Shown here: piece by piece, positions 6,568-13,089 of the stretch
Layout of the letters: each line of letters opens with the position of its first letter
How positions within the stretch are numbered: position 1 is the stretch's first letter
Assembly (NCBI GenBank): GCA_023416455.1
Contig: JAEZHQ010000529.1
Coordinates: 1 to 13,216 of the forward strand
Direction of reading: 5' to 3'
From: Pseudomonadota bacterium
GTDB taxonomy: Bacteria > Pseudomonadota > Alphaproteobacteria > Azospirillales > Azospirillaceae
DNA length: 13,216 bases
Position numbers and translations under genes: made by a program
The notes under the pieces: model-generated
The model's input: only the letters and a program-made list of their open reading frames with translations
Databases searched by the model: none
What the model was told of the DNA's origin: nothing

Positions 6568-7049
6568 CCGGGAGCCCGGCGCCAGGCCGCCAGCGCGCGG
6601 GTCAGCGCCCTGGCGAAGTCGCCGCGCTCCTCGGGCGACAGGAAGGCCCCCACCACCACGCTCTGCCCGTGCGAGGACAGCGTCACCTGGCTCTCGTGCC
6701 GGGGCGGGTCGTCCATGCTGACGCGCAGCCAGTAGGGCTGGAAGGTCCAGCGCTTCTCCGGCTTCCTCCAGGCGACGCGCTGGACGGTCAGGTCGCTGTC
6801 GGTCAGCCGGATGCGCTCGTAGAGGCGGGCGGAACGGTAGTTGGCGCGGAAGGCCAGCCACAGCACCAGCACGTCCAGCCCGCAGAAGGGCACCACCGGC
6901 CAGGCGCCGCCGGCGGCGAAGACCCCCGCGATCGTCAGGTTGGCGAGGACGACCACCCCCATCAGCACGCGGAAGCCGCGCCGGCCCAGGCTGCGGTGGG
7001 GGTGCAGGATGGCGTCGAAGAACACGCGGGGTACGCCGGGGACGGTCAT
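6546..7049 (-). CDS. DUF2244 family inner-membrane protein
   Basis: The 167-residue protein matches the DUF2244 pattern: an LHPHRSLGRRGFRVLMG segment at 16-32, then two transmembrane helices (about 29-47 and 51-69) linked by a short GGAWPVVPF turn, and the conserved FRANYRSAR just after. A soluble C-terminal half follows, with WLRVSMDD near residues 107-114 and a final FLSPEERGDFARALTRAL helix. No biochemical role is established for the family; in alphaproteobacteria it is often found near nth, as here. The start at 7049 is the best ATG; GGAGG lies upstream but about 16 nt away, so initiation may be weak. The last codons, RPEPAG, are part of the 30-bp tandem repeat. It diverges from nth across 62 bp and converges on dapB. 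Confidence 0.86.
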   Translation of the reverse strand: MTVPGVPRVFFDAILHPHRSLGRRGFRVLMGVVVLANLTIAGVFAAGGAWPVVPFCGLDVLVLWLAFRANYRSARLYERIRLTDSDLTVQRVAWRKPEKRWTFQPYWLRVSMDDPPRHESQVTLSSHGQSVVVGAFLSPEERGDFARALTRALAAWRRAPGRPEPAG

Positions 7050-7072
7050 GACGGGAACTGCTGAGCCTCCGG

Positions 7073-7102
7073 TTGCCGGGCGGGGCGGGCGCCCGCTATT
7101 CT
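7073..7102 (+). promoter_or_regulatory. Candidate promoter for nth, giving a leaderless mRNA
   Basis: TTGCCG (7073-7078), an 18-nt spacer and TATTCT (7097-7102) face nth. Transcription would start near 7109, within about 3 nt of the ATG at 7112. There is no Shine-Dalgarno before that ATG, which fits a leaderless message. By-eye call. Confidence 0.5.
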
Positions 7103-7111
7103 TGCCGCGCC

Positions 7112-7756
7112 ATGAAACCTGCCGCCATCGAAGAATTCTTCCGCCGCCTCAGCGCCGCCAACCCCGAGCCCCGGAGCGAGCTGGAGTATGTCAACCCCTA
7201 CACGCTGCTGGTCGCCGTCGTCCTGTCGGCGCAGGCCACCGACATCGGGGTCAACAAGGCCACCGGTCCGCTGTTCCGCCGGGTGACCACGCCGCAGGCC
7301 ATGCTCGATCTGGGGGAGGAGGGCCTGCGCGGCTACATCCGGACCATCGGCCTCTTCAACACCAAGGCCAAAAACGTCATCAAGCTGTCGGAAATCCTGG
7401 TGGCGGAGCATGGCGGCGCGGTGCCGCGCGACCGGGAGGCGCTGGAACGGCTGCCCGGGGTCGGGCGCAAAACCGCCAACGTCGTCCTCAACGTCGCCTT
7501 CGGGGAGGAGACCATGGCGGTGGACACCCACATCTTCCGCCTGGGCAACCGCACCGGCATGGCGCCGGGCAAGACGCCCGACGCGGTGGAACGCCGGCTC
7601 CTGGAGGTGGTGCCCAAACCCTACCGCCGGCACGCGCACCACTGGCTGATCCTGCACGGGCGCTACGTCTGCAAGGCGCGCCGGCCCGACTGCCCGGCCT
7701 GCGTGGTCAACGACCTCTGCGCCTTCAAGGACAAGACGAAGCCCGGCGCGGCTTGA
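7112..7756 (+). CDS. nth: Endonuclease III (base-excision DNA glycosylase/AP lyase)
   Basis: The 214 residues align with the E. coli enzyme almost position for position. The helix-hairpin-helix LPGVGRKTANV holds the catalytic lysine K120, and VDTHIFR holds the catalytic aspartate D138. The C-terminal [4Fe-4S] cluster ligands are C187, C194, C197 and C203 with the standard 6-2-5 spacing. It removes oxidised pyrimidines from DNA and cleaves the abasic site by beta-elimination. The ATG at 7112 is chosen because the protein then begins at the usual family start (MKPAAIEEFFRRL). No ribosome-binding site precedes it; a promoter directly upstream suggests leaderless translation. It ends 47 bp before the convergent bactofilin gene. 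Nothing unusual is seen in the protein. Confidence 0.97.
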   Translation: MKPAAIEEFFRRLSAANPEPRSELEYVNPYTLLVAVVLSAQATDIGVNKATGPLFRRVTTPQAMLDLGEEGLRGYIRTIGLFNTKAKNVIKLSEILVAEHGGAVPRDREALERLPGVGRKTANVVLNVAFGEETMAVDTHIFRLGNRTGMAPGKTPDAVERRLLEVVPKPYRRHAHHWLILHGRYVCKARRPDCPACVVNDLCAFKDKTKPGAA

Positions 7757-7803
7757 GCGCCGCGGCCGGGCCTGAGCGGAGAGGCGGACGCCGGAGGGTT
7801 TTC

Positions 7804-8595
7804 CTAAGCGCCGTCCACGGTGGCGAGCGGGGCCGGGGCCGGAGCCGGGGCGGGCTTGGCGGCGTCGACGCCCTGGATGTCGCCCGTGAGCTGGCCGCCG
7901 GCCTCGACCGCCAGCTCGCCGTAGCGGATCGAGCCGTTGATCTTGCCGGTGGAGCGCACGGTCAGGCGGCCGCGCACGGTGATGTCGCCCTCGAAGCGGC
8001 CGCCGATGTCGGCCTCGTCGATCTCCACCGAGCCCTTGAACAGGCCGGTCTCGGCGATCTCGATGGACCGGCCGTCGCGCAGCTTGGCCTCGACCGTGCC
8101 CTCGACCACCAGGACGTCGCAGGAGCCGATCTCGCCGGACAGGGAGATCTCGCGGCCGACGATCAGGCGGCGCTGGTCGGACGGCGGCTGGGCGCCGGGC
8201 AGCGGGGCGGCCGGTGCCGCCGCCGGGGCGGCGGCGGGTTGGGCGTAGGCGTCGGGCCGGCGCGGGGCGCTGCCGGGCAGGTCGACCGTGCGGCGGGGAA
8301 TGTCGGTCGGCTTGAAGCTCTGGCCGGGAGCGGCGACGCCGGTGGGCGGCTTCGGGGTGGTGGAGTTCATCTCGGGTCCCTTGTCGGAAAACGGCGGGCG
8401 GTGGCTCGGTGCCGGAGACGGGGAAGACGGATGCGCGGACGCCGGGGCTGCCGCCGGGGCGGCCGCCAGGGAGGAGAGTGGCGACACGGTCGTCTTGGGC
8501 TCGGCGGCGCCCGCCTCCGGTGCGGCCGGGCTGGCCGCGCCGGCACCCTGGTTCTTGGGCGTACCGGCGGGCGGATTCTTTCGTCCGAACAGCAT
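7804..8595 (-). CDS. Bactofilin family cytoskeletal protein
   Basis: Residues 143-243 form a bactofilin (DUF583) beta-helix domain made of short repeating strands: LIVGREISLSGEIG, VLVVEGTVEAKL, FKGSVEIDEADIGG, FEGDITVRGRLTV and KINGSIRYGELAV. Such domains polymerise without nucleotide and scaffold cell-wall or polar machinery at the membrane. The domain is flanked by a very long Pro/Ala-rich disordered N-terminus and a short Pro/Ala tail. The 263-residue form is long for the family (often 120-200). Its start, MLFGRKN at 8595, looks like a bactofilin opening and has GGGGA 9 nt upstream. A second ATG at 8370 (residue 76) has a better AAGGGA site 6 nt upstream and would give 188 residues, a more usual size. 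I keep the longer form but consider both possible. The gene converges on nth. Confidence 0.88.
   Translation of the reverse strand: MLFGRKNPPAGTPKNQGAGAASPAAPEAGAAEPKTTVSPLSSLAAAPAAAPASAHPSSPSPAPSHRPPFSDKGPEMNSTTPKPPTGVAAPGQSFKPTDIPRRTVDLPGSAPRRPDAYAQPAAAPAAAPAAPLPGAQPPSDQRRLIVGREISLSGEIGSCDVLVVEGTVEAKLRDGRSIEIAETGLFKGSVEIDEADIGGRFEGDITVRGRLTVRSTGKINGSIRYGELAVEAGGQLTGDIQGVDAAKPAPAPAPAPLATVDGA
8370..8382 (-). promoter_or_regulatory. Internal ribosome-binding site and alternative start of the bactofilin
   Basis: On the minus strand AAGGGA (8382-8377) lies 6 nt before an in-frame ATG (8370-8368) encoding residue 76. It is stronger than the site before the upstream start, so a shorter bactofilin could be the main or an additional product. 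Confidence 0.5.
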
Positions 8596-8724
8596 GAACG
8601 TTGATCCCCAGATCAGTCAGGTCATCAAGGCGGCTTCGGATGACGGGCGCTCCGATCGGACACGGTCGAGAAAGCCCACCCTAGCGGGTTATCACGGTCA
8701 TCCGGCCGGTCGCAAGTGGCCTTG

Positions 8725-9396
8725 TCAGGGTCTCGAAGCCCCGCCCATGCTTTGGAAGACGTGGACCATGAAGGCGCTTGCGATCACCGGCACCAGGAGG
8801 TTGACGAAGGGGATGGTCGAAAGGAAAGCGATAACGACGCCAGCCAAAAAAGGTTTCAGTGGCCGGGCGCGCCGCAGGAAACCCACATCTTTCCGGTCGA
8901 GCCGCCGAAGCGCCACCATTTCGAAATATTCGCGCCCGAGAAGATAGCCGTTTACGGTGTAGAATACCAGGATATTCAAGCCGGGTACGGCCAGATACAA
9001 GGGAAGCGCCAGAAGGTTGACCAGGACCACGACCGCGAAGAAGCGCAATGCGGTCGCCAGTTCTTCCATGATGCCGGTCTTGCGGGCCGGTGGCAGCCGT
9101 GGGTAATGGCGCCGCTCCACCGCGTTCACCACCTCCTCCAGGAAGAAGCTGGAGACCATGCCCACGGTCGCCGGGAACAGCACCCAGGCGACCACCAGCA
9201 CCGCCAGCCCGCCGAGCAGGTCGAGCGTCCAGTCGACCCATGCGTAGCCGGTCAGCGCGGTGTGGAACAGCGCCCACCACACGCCTCCGGCGAGCAGCGT
9301 GAAGGCGGCCAGCGCGGACAGCACGGCGATCCACACCACCCGGCGCGAGGCCGGATCCGACAGTTGGGCGAAGGCGAGAAACAGCGCGCGGATCAT
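8725..9396 (-). CDS. EI24 domain (CysZ-like) integral membrane protein
   Basis: The 223-residue protein has about five hydrophobic segments: 20-45, 60-85, 117-140, 140-155 and 190-213. The pair ending in LNILVFYTVNGYLLGREYFEMVALRR carries the GYLLGREYFE motif characteristic of the EI24/CysZ family. CysZ of enterobacteria imports sulfate, but many alphaproteobacterial members are uncharacterised, so sulfate transport is only a possibility. The ATG at 9396 has GGGGAG 4 nt upstream. The part of the gene from about 8790 to 9000 is visibly richer in A and T than the rest of the window, though the frame is intact. It is separated by 129 bp from the bactofilin gene downstream on the same strand; I see no gene in that gap. 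Confidence 0.85.
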   Translation of the reverse strand: MIRALFLAFAQLSDPASRRVVWIAVLSALAAFTLLAGGVWWALFHTALTGYAWVDWTLDLLGGLAVLVVAWVLFPATVGMVSSFFLEEVVNAVERRHYPRLPPARKTGIMEELATALRFFAVVVLVNLLALPLYLAVPGLNILVFYTVNGYLLGREYFEMVALRRLDRKDVGFLRRARPLKPFLAGVVIAFLSTIPFVNLLVPVIASAFMVHVFQSMGGASRP

Positions 9397-9532
9397 GGGA
9401 CTCCCCGGCAGACGGTCGAGGATGGATATCTACGACGCCGGACCCCCGCCTTCCAGACCCCGCGGCGGGGACCGCCCGGCACGCTGCGGTTGAACGGCGG
9501 GGGCGTCACTTGGCCGCGGCCGGGACGGGGCG

Positions 9533-9604
9533 GCGCCGGCGGCGCGCTTGTGACACGCGCCGGCGGCGCGTTTGGGATGCGCGCCGGAGGCGCGCTTGTG
9601 ATGC
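9533..9604. repeat. Three tandem copies of a 24-bp repeat upstream of the PfkB kinase
   Basis: Units run 9533-9556, 9557-9580 and 9581-9604. Each begins GCGCCGG(C/A)GGCGCG and continues with TTGTGA or TTGGGA and a GC-rich close. Copies differ from one another at only a few bases. The third copy supplies the -35 hexamer (TTGTGA, 9596-9601) of the kinase promoter. The unit length is a multiple of three, and reading frames through it show no stops, but no credible gene covers it. The rest of the 281-bp interval between the EI24 gene and the kinase holds GC-rich inverted segments without a recognised function. Confidence 0.85.
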
Positions 9605-9623
9605 GGGCCGGCGCCGTTATACT
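9596..9623 (+). promoter_or_regulatory. Promoter of the PfkB-family kinase
   Basis: TTGTGA (9596-9601), a 16-nt spacer and TATACT (9618-9623) give a good housekeeping-type promoter. Transcription would begin near 9630, leaving a leader of about 48 nt with AAGGAG at 9667-9672 before the ATG. The -35 hexamer lies within the third 24-bp repeat. Confidence 0.6.
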
Positions 9624-9677
9624 CGGCGGCGGATTTCCACCGATCCTCCCGCAAACCTCCCCGAACAAGGAGCGCCC

Positions 9678-10676
9678 ATGGCTTCGGCCGCATTCGACGT
9701 CACCGGCATCGGCAACGCCATCGTCGACGTGTTCGCCCATACCGACGACGATTTCCTGGCCGACAACGGCATCGAGAAGGGGGCCATGACCCTCATCGAC
9801 GCCATCCGCGCGGAGGAGCTGTACGGCCGCATGGGGCCGGGCGTCGAGGTGTCCGGCGGGTCGGCCGGCAACACCATGGCCGGCCTCGCCTGCCTCGGCG
9901 GCCGCGGGGCCTACATCGGCAAGGTCCACAACGACCAGCTGGGCGCCGTCTTCCGCCACGACATCCGGGCCGCCGGGGTGCATTTCGAGACCGACCCGCT
10001 GCATGGCGGCGCCCCTACCGCGCGCTGCCTGATCCTGGTCACCCCGGATGCCCAGCGCTCCATGAACACCTACCTGGGGGCCTGCGTGGAGCTGGGGCCG
10101 GAGGACATCGACGAGACGCTCGTCGCCGGCTCGCAGGTGACCTATCTGGAAGGCTATCTGTGGGATCCGCCGCGCGCCAAGGAGGCGTTCCGCAAGGCGG
10201 CGGCGATTGCCCATGCCGCCGGCCGCAAGGTCGCGCTGTCGCTGTCCGACAGCTTCTGCGTCCACCGCCACCACGCGGAGTTCCTCGACCTGGTGGAGAA
10301 CCAGGTGGACATCCTCTTCGCCAACGAGCACGAGATCGGCGCCCTCTACGGCACCGGCCGCTTCGAGGACGCGCTCGACGCGGTGCGGCGGCTGGGCAAG
10401 GTCGCGGCGCTGACCCGCAGTGAGAAGGGCGCGGTCGTGGTGTCCGGCGGCACCGCGGTCGAGGTCCCGGCCGAGCCGGTCGAGCGCGTGGTCGACACCA
10501 CCGGCGCCGGCGACCTCTATGCGGCGGGCTTCCTCTACGGCGTCACGCGGGGCCTGCCGCCGGCGCAGTGCGGCCGGCTCGGCGCCATCGCCGCGGCCGA
10601 GATCATCAGCCACGTCGGGGCGCGGCCCGAGGCCGACCTCGTCGCGCTGGTCGCGGCCAGGGGCGTGCTGGCGTAA
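9678..10676 (+). CDS. PfkB-family carbohydrate/nucleoside kinase, adenosine-kinase-like
   Basis: The 332-residue ribokinase-fold protein starts with DVTGIGNAIVDVFA, a substrate-binding opening typical of the family, and has the first signature GGSAGNTMAGLACLGG (60-75). NEHE (216-219) contributes to Mg/ATP binding. The second signature, DTTGAGDLYAAGFLYG (273-288), contains the anion-hole glycines and the catalytic base D279. It should phosphorylate a sugar or nucleoside with ATP in the cytoplasm. Many alphaproteobacterial proteins of this kind are labelled adenosine kinase, but substrate cannot be read from the sequence, and no purine or sugar pathway gene is adjacent. AAGGAG lies 5 nt before the ATG at 9678. 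The TAA stop at 10674 is followed at once by the promoter of the next gene, so it is probably transcribed alone. Confidence 0.92.
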   Translation: MASAAFDVTGIGNAIVDVFAHTDDDFLADNGIEKGAMTLIDAIRAEELYGRMGPGVEVSGGSAGNTMAGLACLGGRGAYIGKVHNDQLGAVFRHDIRAAGVHFETDPLHGGAPTARCLILVTPDAQRSMNTYLGACVELGPEDIDETLVAGSQVTYLEGYLWDPPRAKEAFRKAAAIAHAAGRKVALSLSDSFCVHRHHAEFLDLVENQVDILFANEHEIGALYGTGRFEDALDAVRRLGKVAALTRSEKGAVVVSGGTAVEVPAEPVERVVDTTGAGDLYAAGFLYGVTRGLPPAQCGRLGAIAAAEIISHVGARPEADLVALVAARGVLA

Positions 10677-10706
10677 TTGCCCCGCCCCGCCGCCGTGGGT
10701 TAAGCT
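10677..10706 (+). promoter_or_regulatory. Candidate promoter of the TSUP permease operon
   Basis: TTGCCC (10677-10682), an 18-nt spacer and TAAGCT (10701-10706) have the same layout as the nth promoter. The -35 begins directly after the kinase stop codon. Transcription would start near 10713, within the hairpin at 10707-10727. The -10 match is only moderate. Confidence 0.4.
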
Positions 10707-10730
10707 GGCGGACGCCCGCCGTCCGCCGGT
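10704..10730 (+). terminator. Hairpin between kinase and TSUP genes (terminator or 5' leader structure)
   Basis: GGCGGAC (10707-10713) pairs perfectly with GTCCGCC (10721-10727) around a 7-nt loop, and wobble pairs can extend the stem to 10704-10730. No T-run follows, so as a terminator it would not be of the standard intrinsic kind. It ends 24-27 nt before the permease ATG and could instead be a structure at the 5' end of that message. Confidence 0.45.
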
Positions 10731-10753
10731 CCCGCCCCCACGGCCCACACACC

Positions 10754-11671
10754 ATGCAAGTCTACCTGCCGATTGCCGAGATGTCGGTCAACGCCCTGCT
10801 CGTGCTCGGCATGGGCGGGTTGGTGGGATTCCTGTCGGGGATGTTCGGGGTGGGCGGCGGCTTCCTGATGACGCCGCTGCTGATTTTCATCGGCGTGCCG
10901 CCCGCGGTGGCGGTCGGCACCCAGGCCAACCAGCTGGTCGCGGCCAGCGTCTCGGGCGTTCTGGCGCACTGGCGGCGCGGCAACGTGGACGTGAAGCTCG
11001 GCGTGGTCATGCTGCTGGGCGGCCTCGTCGGCACCGTGTTCGGGGTCTGGCTGTTCGGGCTGCTCCAACGGATCGGCCAGATCGATGTGGCGATCACGCT
11101 GGCCTACGTCGTCTTCCTCGGCGGCATCGGGTCGATGATGCTGGTGGAGAGCAGCCGGGCGCTGATCCGCCGGCGCGCCCCCACCGCCCGGCGCGGCAAG
11201 CTGCACCGCCACATCTGGCTGCACGGGCTGCCGCTGAAGATGCGCTTCCAGCGCTCCAAGCTTTACATCTCGGCGCTTCTGCCGGCCGGCATCGGGGCGA
11301 TCGGCGGCATGCTGGTGGCGATCATGGGCATCGGCGGCGGCTTCCTGCTGGTGCCGGCGATGATCTACCTGCTCAACATGCCCACCGGGCTGGTCGCCGG
11401 CACCTCGCTGTTCCAGATCATCTTCACCACCGCCATGGCGACGCTGTTGCAGGCGGCGATCAACCAGACGGTGGACGTCATGCTGGCCCTGCTGCTTCTC
11501 GTCGGCGGCGTGGTCGGCGCCCAGTTCGGCACCCGGGCCGGCGGCCGGCTGCGCGGCGAGCAGGCGCGCCTGCTGCTCGCCTCGCTGGTGGTGGCGGTGG
11601 CGCTGAAGCTGGCCTGGGATCTGGTGGTGGAGCCCAAGGACCTGTTCTCCATCGCCGTCGGGTCGCCATGA
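10754..11671 (+). CDS. TSUP family (TauE/SafE) membrane permease
   Basis: The 305-residue protein consists of two homologous halves of about four transmembrane helices each. The diagnostic duplicated motif is seen at GFLSGMFGVGGGFLMTP (25-41) and, again, at MLVAIMGIGGGFLLVP (186-201). The halves are joined by a long basic cytoplasmic loop at about 134-170 (RRRAPTARRGKLHRH and following). Family members export or import sulfur-containing anions and organic acids; the substrate here is unknown. There is no clear Shine-Dalgarno before the ATG at 10754. The stop overlaps the next gene's start (ATGA at 11668-11671), so the downstream anchored protein is translationally coupled and is probably a partner. 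I see no sulfur-metabolism gene nearby to fix the substrate. Confidence 0.92.
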   Translation: MQVYLPIAEMSVNALLVLGMGGLVGFLSGMFGVGGGFLMTPLLIFIGVPPAVAVGTQANQLVAASVSGVLAHWRRGNVDVKLGVVMLLGGLVGTVFGVWLFGLLQRIGQIDVAITLAYVVFLGGIGSMMLVESSRALIRRRAPTARRGKLHRHIWLHGLPLKMRFQRSKLYISALLPAGIGAIGGMLVAIMGIGGGFLLVPAMIYLLNMPTGLVAGTSLFQIIFTTAMATLLQAAINQTVDVMLALLLLVGGVVGAQFGTRAGGRLRGEQARLLLASLVVAVALKLAWDLVVEPKDLFSIAVGSP

Positions 11672-12426
11672 GGCGCGCCGCCGGCGGTCTGGCCGGGCTG
11701 CTCCTGGCCGTTCTGGTCCTGGCCGGCGTGCCGGCCGCCACCGCCCGCGCCCAGCAGCTCGTCGCCGACCTGTCGAGCCACCTGATCGCCATCAACACCG
11801 GCTTCACCGGCACCGAGGTCGTGCTGTTCGGCACCACCGAGGGCGTCGGCGACGTCGCCATCGTGGTGACCGGCCCGCGCGGCAGCGTGACGGTGCGGCG
11901 CAAGGACCGCGTCGCCGGCATCTGGGTCAACGCCGAGAGCGTGCGCTTCGAGCAGGTGCCCGGCTACTACATGGTGGCGACCAACCGGCCGCTCGACCAG
12001 TTCGTCGGCCGCCCGGTGCTGGAACGCCACCAGATCGGCCTGCCGCACCTCCAGCTGGGCCCGCGCGAGCAGCGCTCGGCGGCGGAGCTGGCGGTGTTCC
12101 GGGCGGCGCTGATCCGCAACAAGCAGCGCGCCGGCCTGTACGGCATCACGCTGGGGCAGGTCACCTTCCTTGGCGAGCGGCTGTTCCGGACCAACATCTT
12201 CTTTCCGGCCAACGTGCCGACGGGCCTATACAATGTCGAGGCGCTGCTGATCCGCGACGGCGAGGTGGTCAGCGCCCAGACCACGCCGCTGGTCGTCTCC
12301 AAGGTGGGGTTCAGCGCGGAGATCTATGACTTCGCCCGCAACCAGCCGGTGGCCTACGGCGTTGCGGCGGTGATTGGCGCGGTGGCGGCCGGCTGGCTGG
12401 CCGGCGCCGCCTTTCGAAGGGTGTGA
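11668..12426 (+). CDS. TIGR02186-type membrane-anchored periplasmic protein
   Basis: The 252-residue protein has a signal peptide at 1-28 (cleavage after TARA), a beta-rich periplasmic body and a C-terminal transmembrane helix at about 228-248 ending in the basic FRRV, so it should be anchored with its bulk in the periplasm. Family-like landmarks are TGFTGTEVVLFGTTEG (44-59), GPRGSVTVRRKDRVAGIWVN (69-88) and FFPANVPTGLYNVE (178-191). TIGR02186 proteins are known mainly from alphaproteobacteria, commonly beside a TSUP permease, and have no assigned function. The start ATG overlaps the permease stop by four bases. The UspA-like gene follows after a single base. I infer a permease accessory or substrate-capture role from this arrangement only. 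Confidence 0.83.
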   Translation: MRRAAGGLAGLLLAVLVLAGVPAATARAQQLVADLSSHLIAINTGFTGTEVVLFGTTEGVGDVAIVVTGPRGSVTVRRKDRVAGIWVNAESVRFEQVPGYYMVATNRPLDQFVGRPVLERHQIGLPHLQLGPREQRSAAELAVFRAALIRNKQRAGLYGITLGQVTFLGERLFRTNIFFPANVPTGLYNVEALLIRDGEVVSAQTTPLVVSKVGFSAEIYDFARNQPVAYGVAAVIGAVAAGWLAGAAFRRV

Positions 12427-12427
12427 G

Positions 12428-12952
12428 ATGACCGAACCGACCGAGTCCGCCGCTTCCGGCCCCGCCGCCTCCGAGGTCGCCGGCAAGCCGCCGGTGCGCA
12501 TCTTCCTCGTCGTCGTGGACGACAGTCCGGAGTCGACGGTGGCCCTGCGCTACGCCTGCCTGCGCGCCCGCAAGTCGCAGGGCAAGGTGGCCCTGCTCTA
12601 CGTGATCGAGCCGGGCGAGATGCAGCACTGGCTGGCCATGGAGAACCTGATCCGCGAGGAGCAGCGCAGCGAGGCGGAGCAAAAGCTCCAGAAGCTCGCC
12701 CGCGAGGTGAACCGGCTGACCGGCACCTTGCCGGCCCTCTACGTGCGCGAGGGCAACCGCCGCGACGAGCTGCTGGCCCTGATCGCCGAGGAGCCGGGGA
12801 TCTCCATCCTGGTGCTGGCCGCCGGCACCGACCCGGAGGGGCCGGGGCCGCTGATCGCCTATTTCACGGGACGCGGCCTGCAAAGCCTGCGCATCCCGCT
12901 GACCATCGTGCCCGGCGGCCTCGGCGACGAGGAGCTGGACGCCATCACCTGA
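12428..12952 (+). CDS. Universal stress protein (UspA-like)
   Basis: The 174-residue protein has the UspA alpha/beta fold. After a disordered 20-residue N-terminus comes RIFLVVVDDSPES (24-36), with D31 at the adenine-contact position, then VALLYVIEPGEM (54-65) and ISILVLAAGTD (125-135). The end carries LRIPLTIVPGG (154-164). The usual GxxGx9G(S/T) phosphate loop is not clear, so ATP binding is uncertain. A charged helix, ENLIREEQRSEAEQKLQKLA at 72-91, could mediate pairing. The ATG at 12428 is one base after the preceding stop, with GAAGGG upstream; a longer frame from 12374 would overlap the previous gene and reads as non-homologous Arg/Pro-rich sequence. The gene is evidently the third of the operon and may report stress or energy state to the membrane pair; that is inference. 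Confidence 0.88.
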   Translation: MTEPTESAASGPAASEVAGKPPVRIFLVVVDDSPESTVALRYACLRARKSQGKVALLYVIEPGEMQHWLAMENLIREEQRSEAEQKLQKLAREVNRLTGTLPALYVREGNRRDELLALIAEEPGISILVLAAGTDPEGPGPLIAYFTGRGLQSLRIPLTIVPGGLGDEELDAIT

Positions 12953-12966
12953 GGCGGTTTCGGCAC

Positions 12967-12989
12967 GGCCGGCGGTTGCCGCCCTGGCC
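12967..12989 (+). terminator. Weak hairpin after the Usp gene
   Basis: GGCGG (12971-12975) pairs with CCGCC (12979-12983) around TTG, and GGCC (12967-12970) can pair with GGCC (12986-12989) past a CT bulge. No T-run follows. It lies 15 bp after the Usp stop and may end the three-gene transcript. Confidence 0.35.
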
Positions 12990-13089
12990 GCCGTGTTGCA
13001 TGAATATGGTCGGTGTCGTAGGTCAAGCGCCCGTCGGCGTGTTGCAGCGAGGTGAGCGGGGCAAGAGATCGCCCCAGCCCCGTTGGTGA

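Noticed and set aside
9533..9604. Repeats examined as a CRISPR array
   Set aside because: The units are directly adjacent without unique spacers and no cas gene is present.
10420..11667. Extension of the TIGR02186-type gene far upstream in its frame
   Set aside because: The region codes for the kinase and TSUP permease in another frame; a signal peptide marks the start at 11668.
12374..12427. Earlier start for the Usp gene
   Set aside because: The added residues are Trp/Pro/Arg-rich, overlap the preceding gene's transmembrane end, and the ATG at 12428 has a ribosome site.
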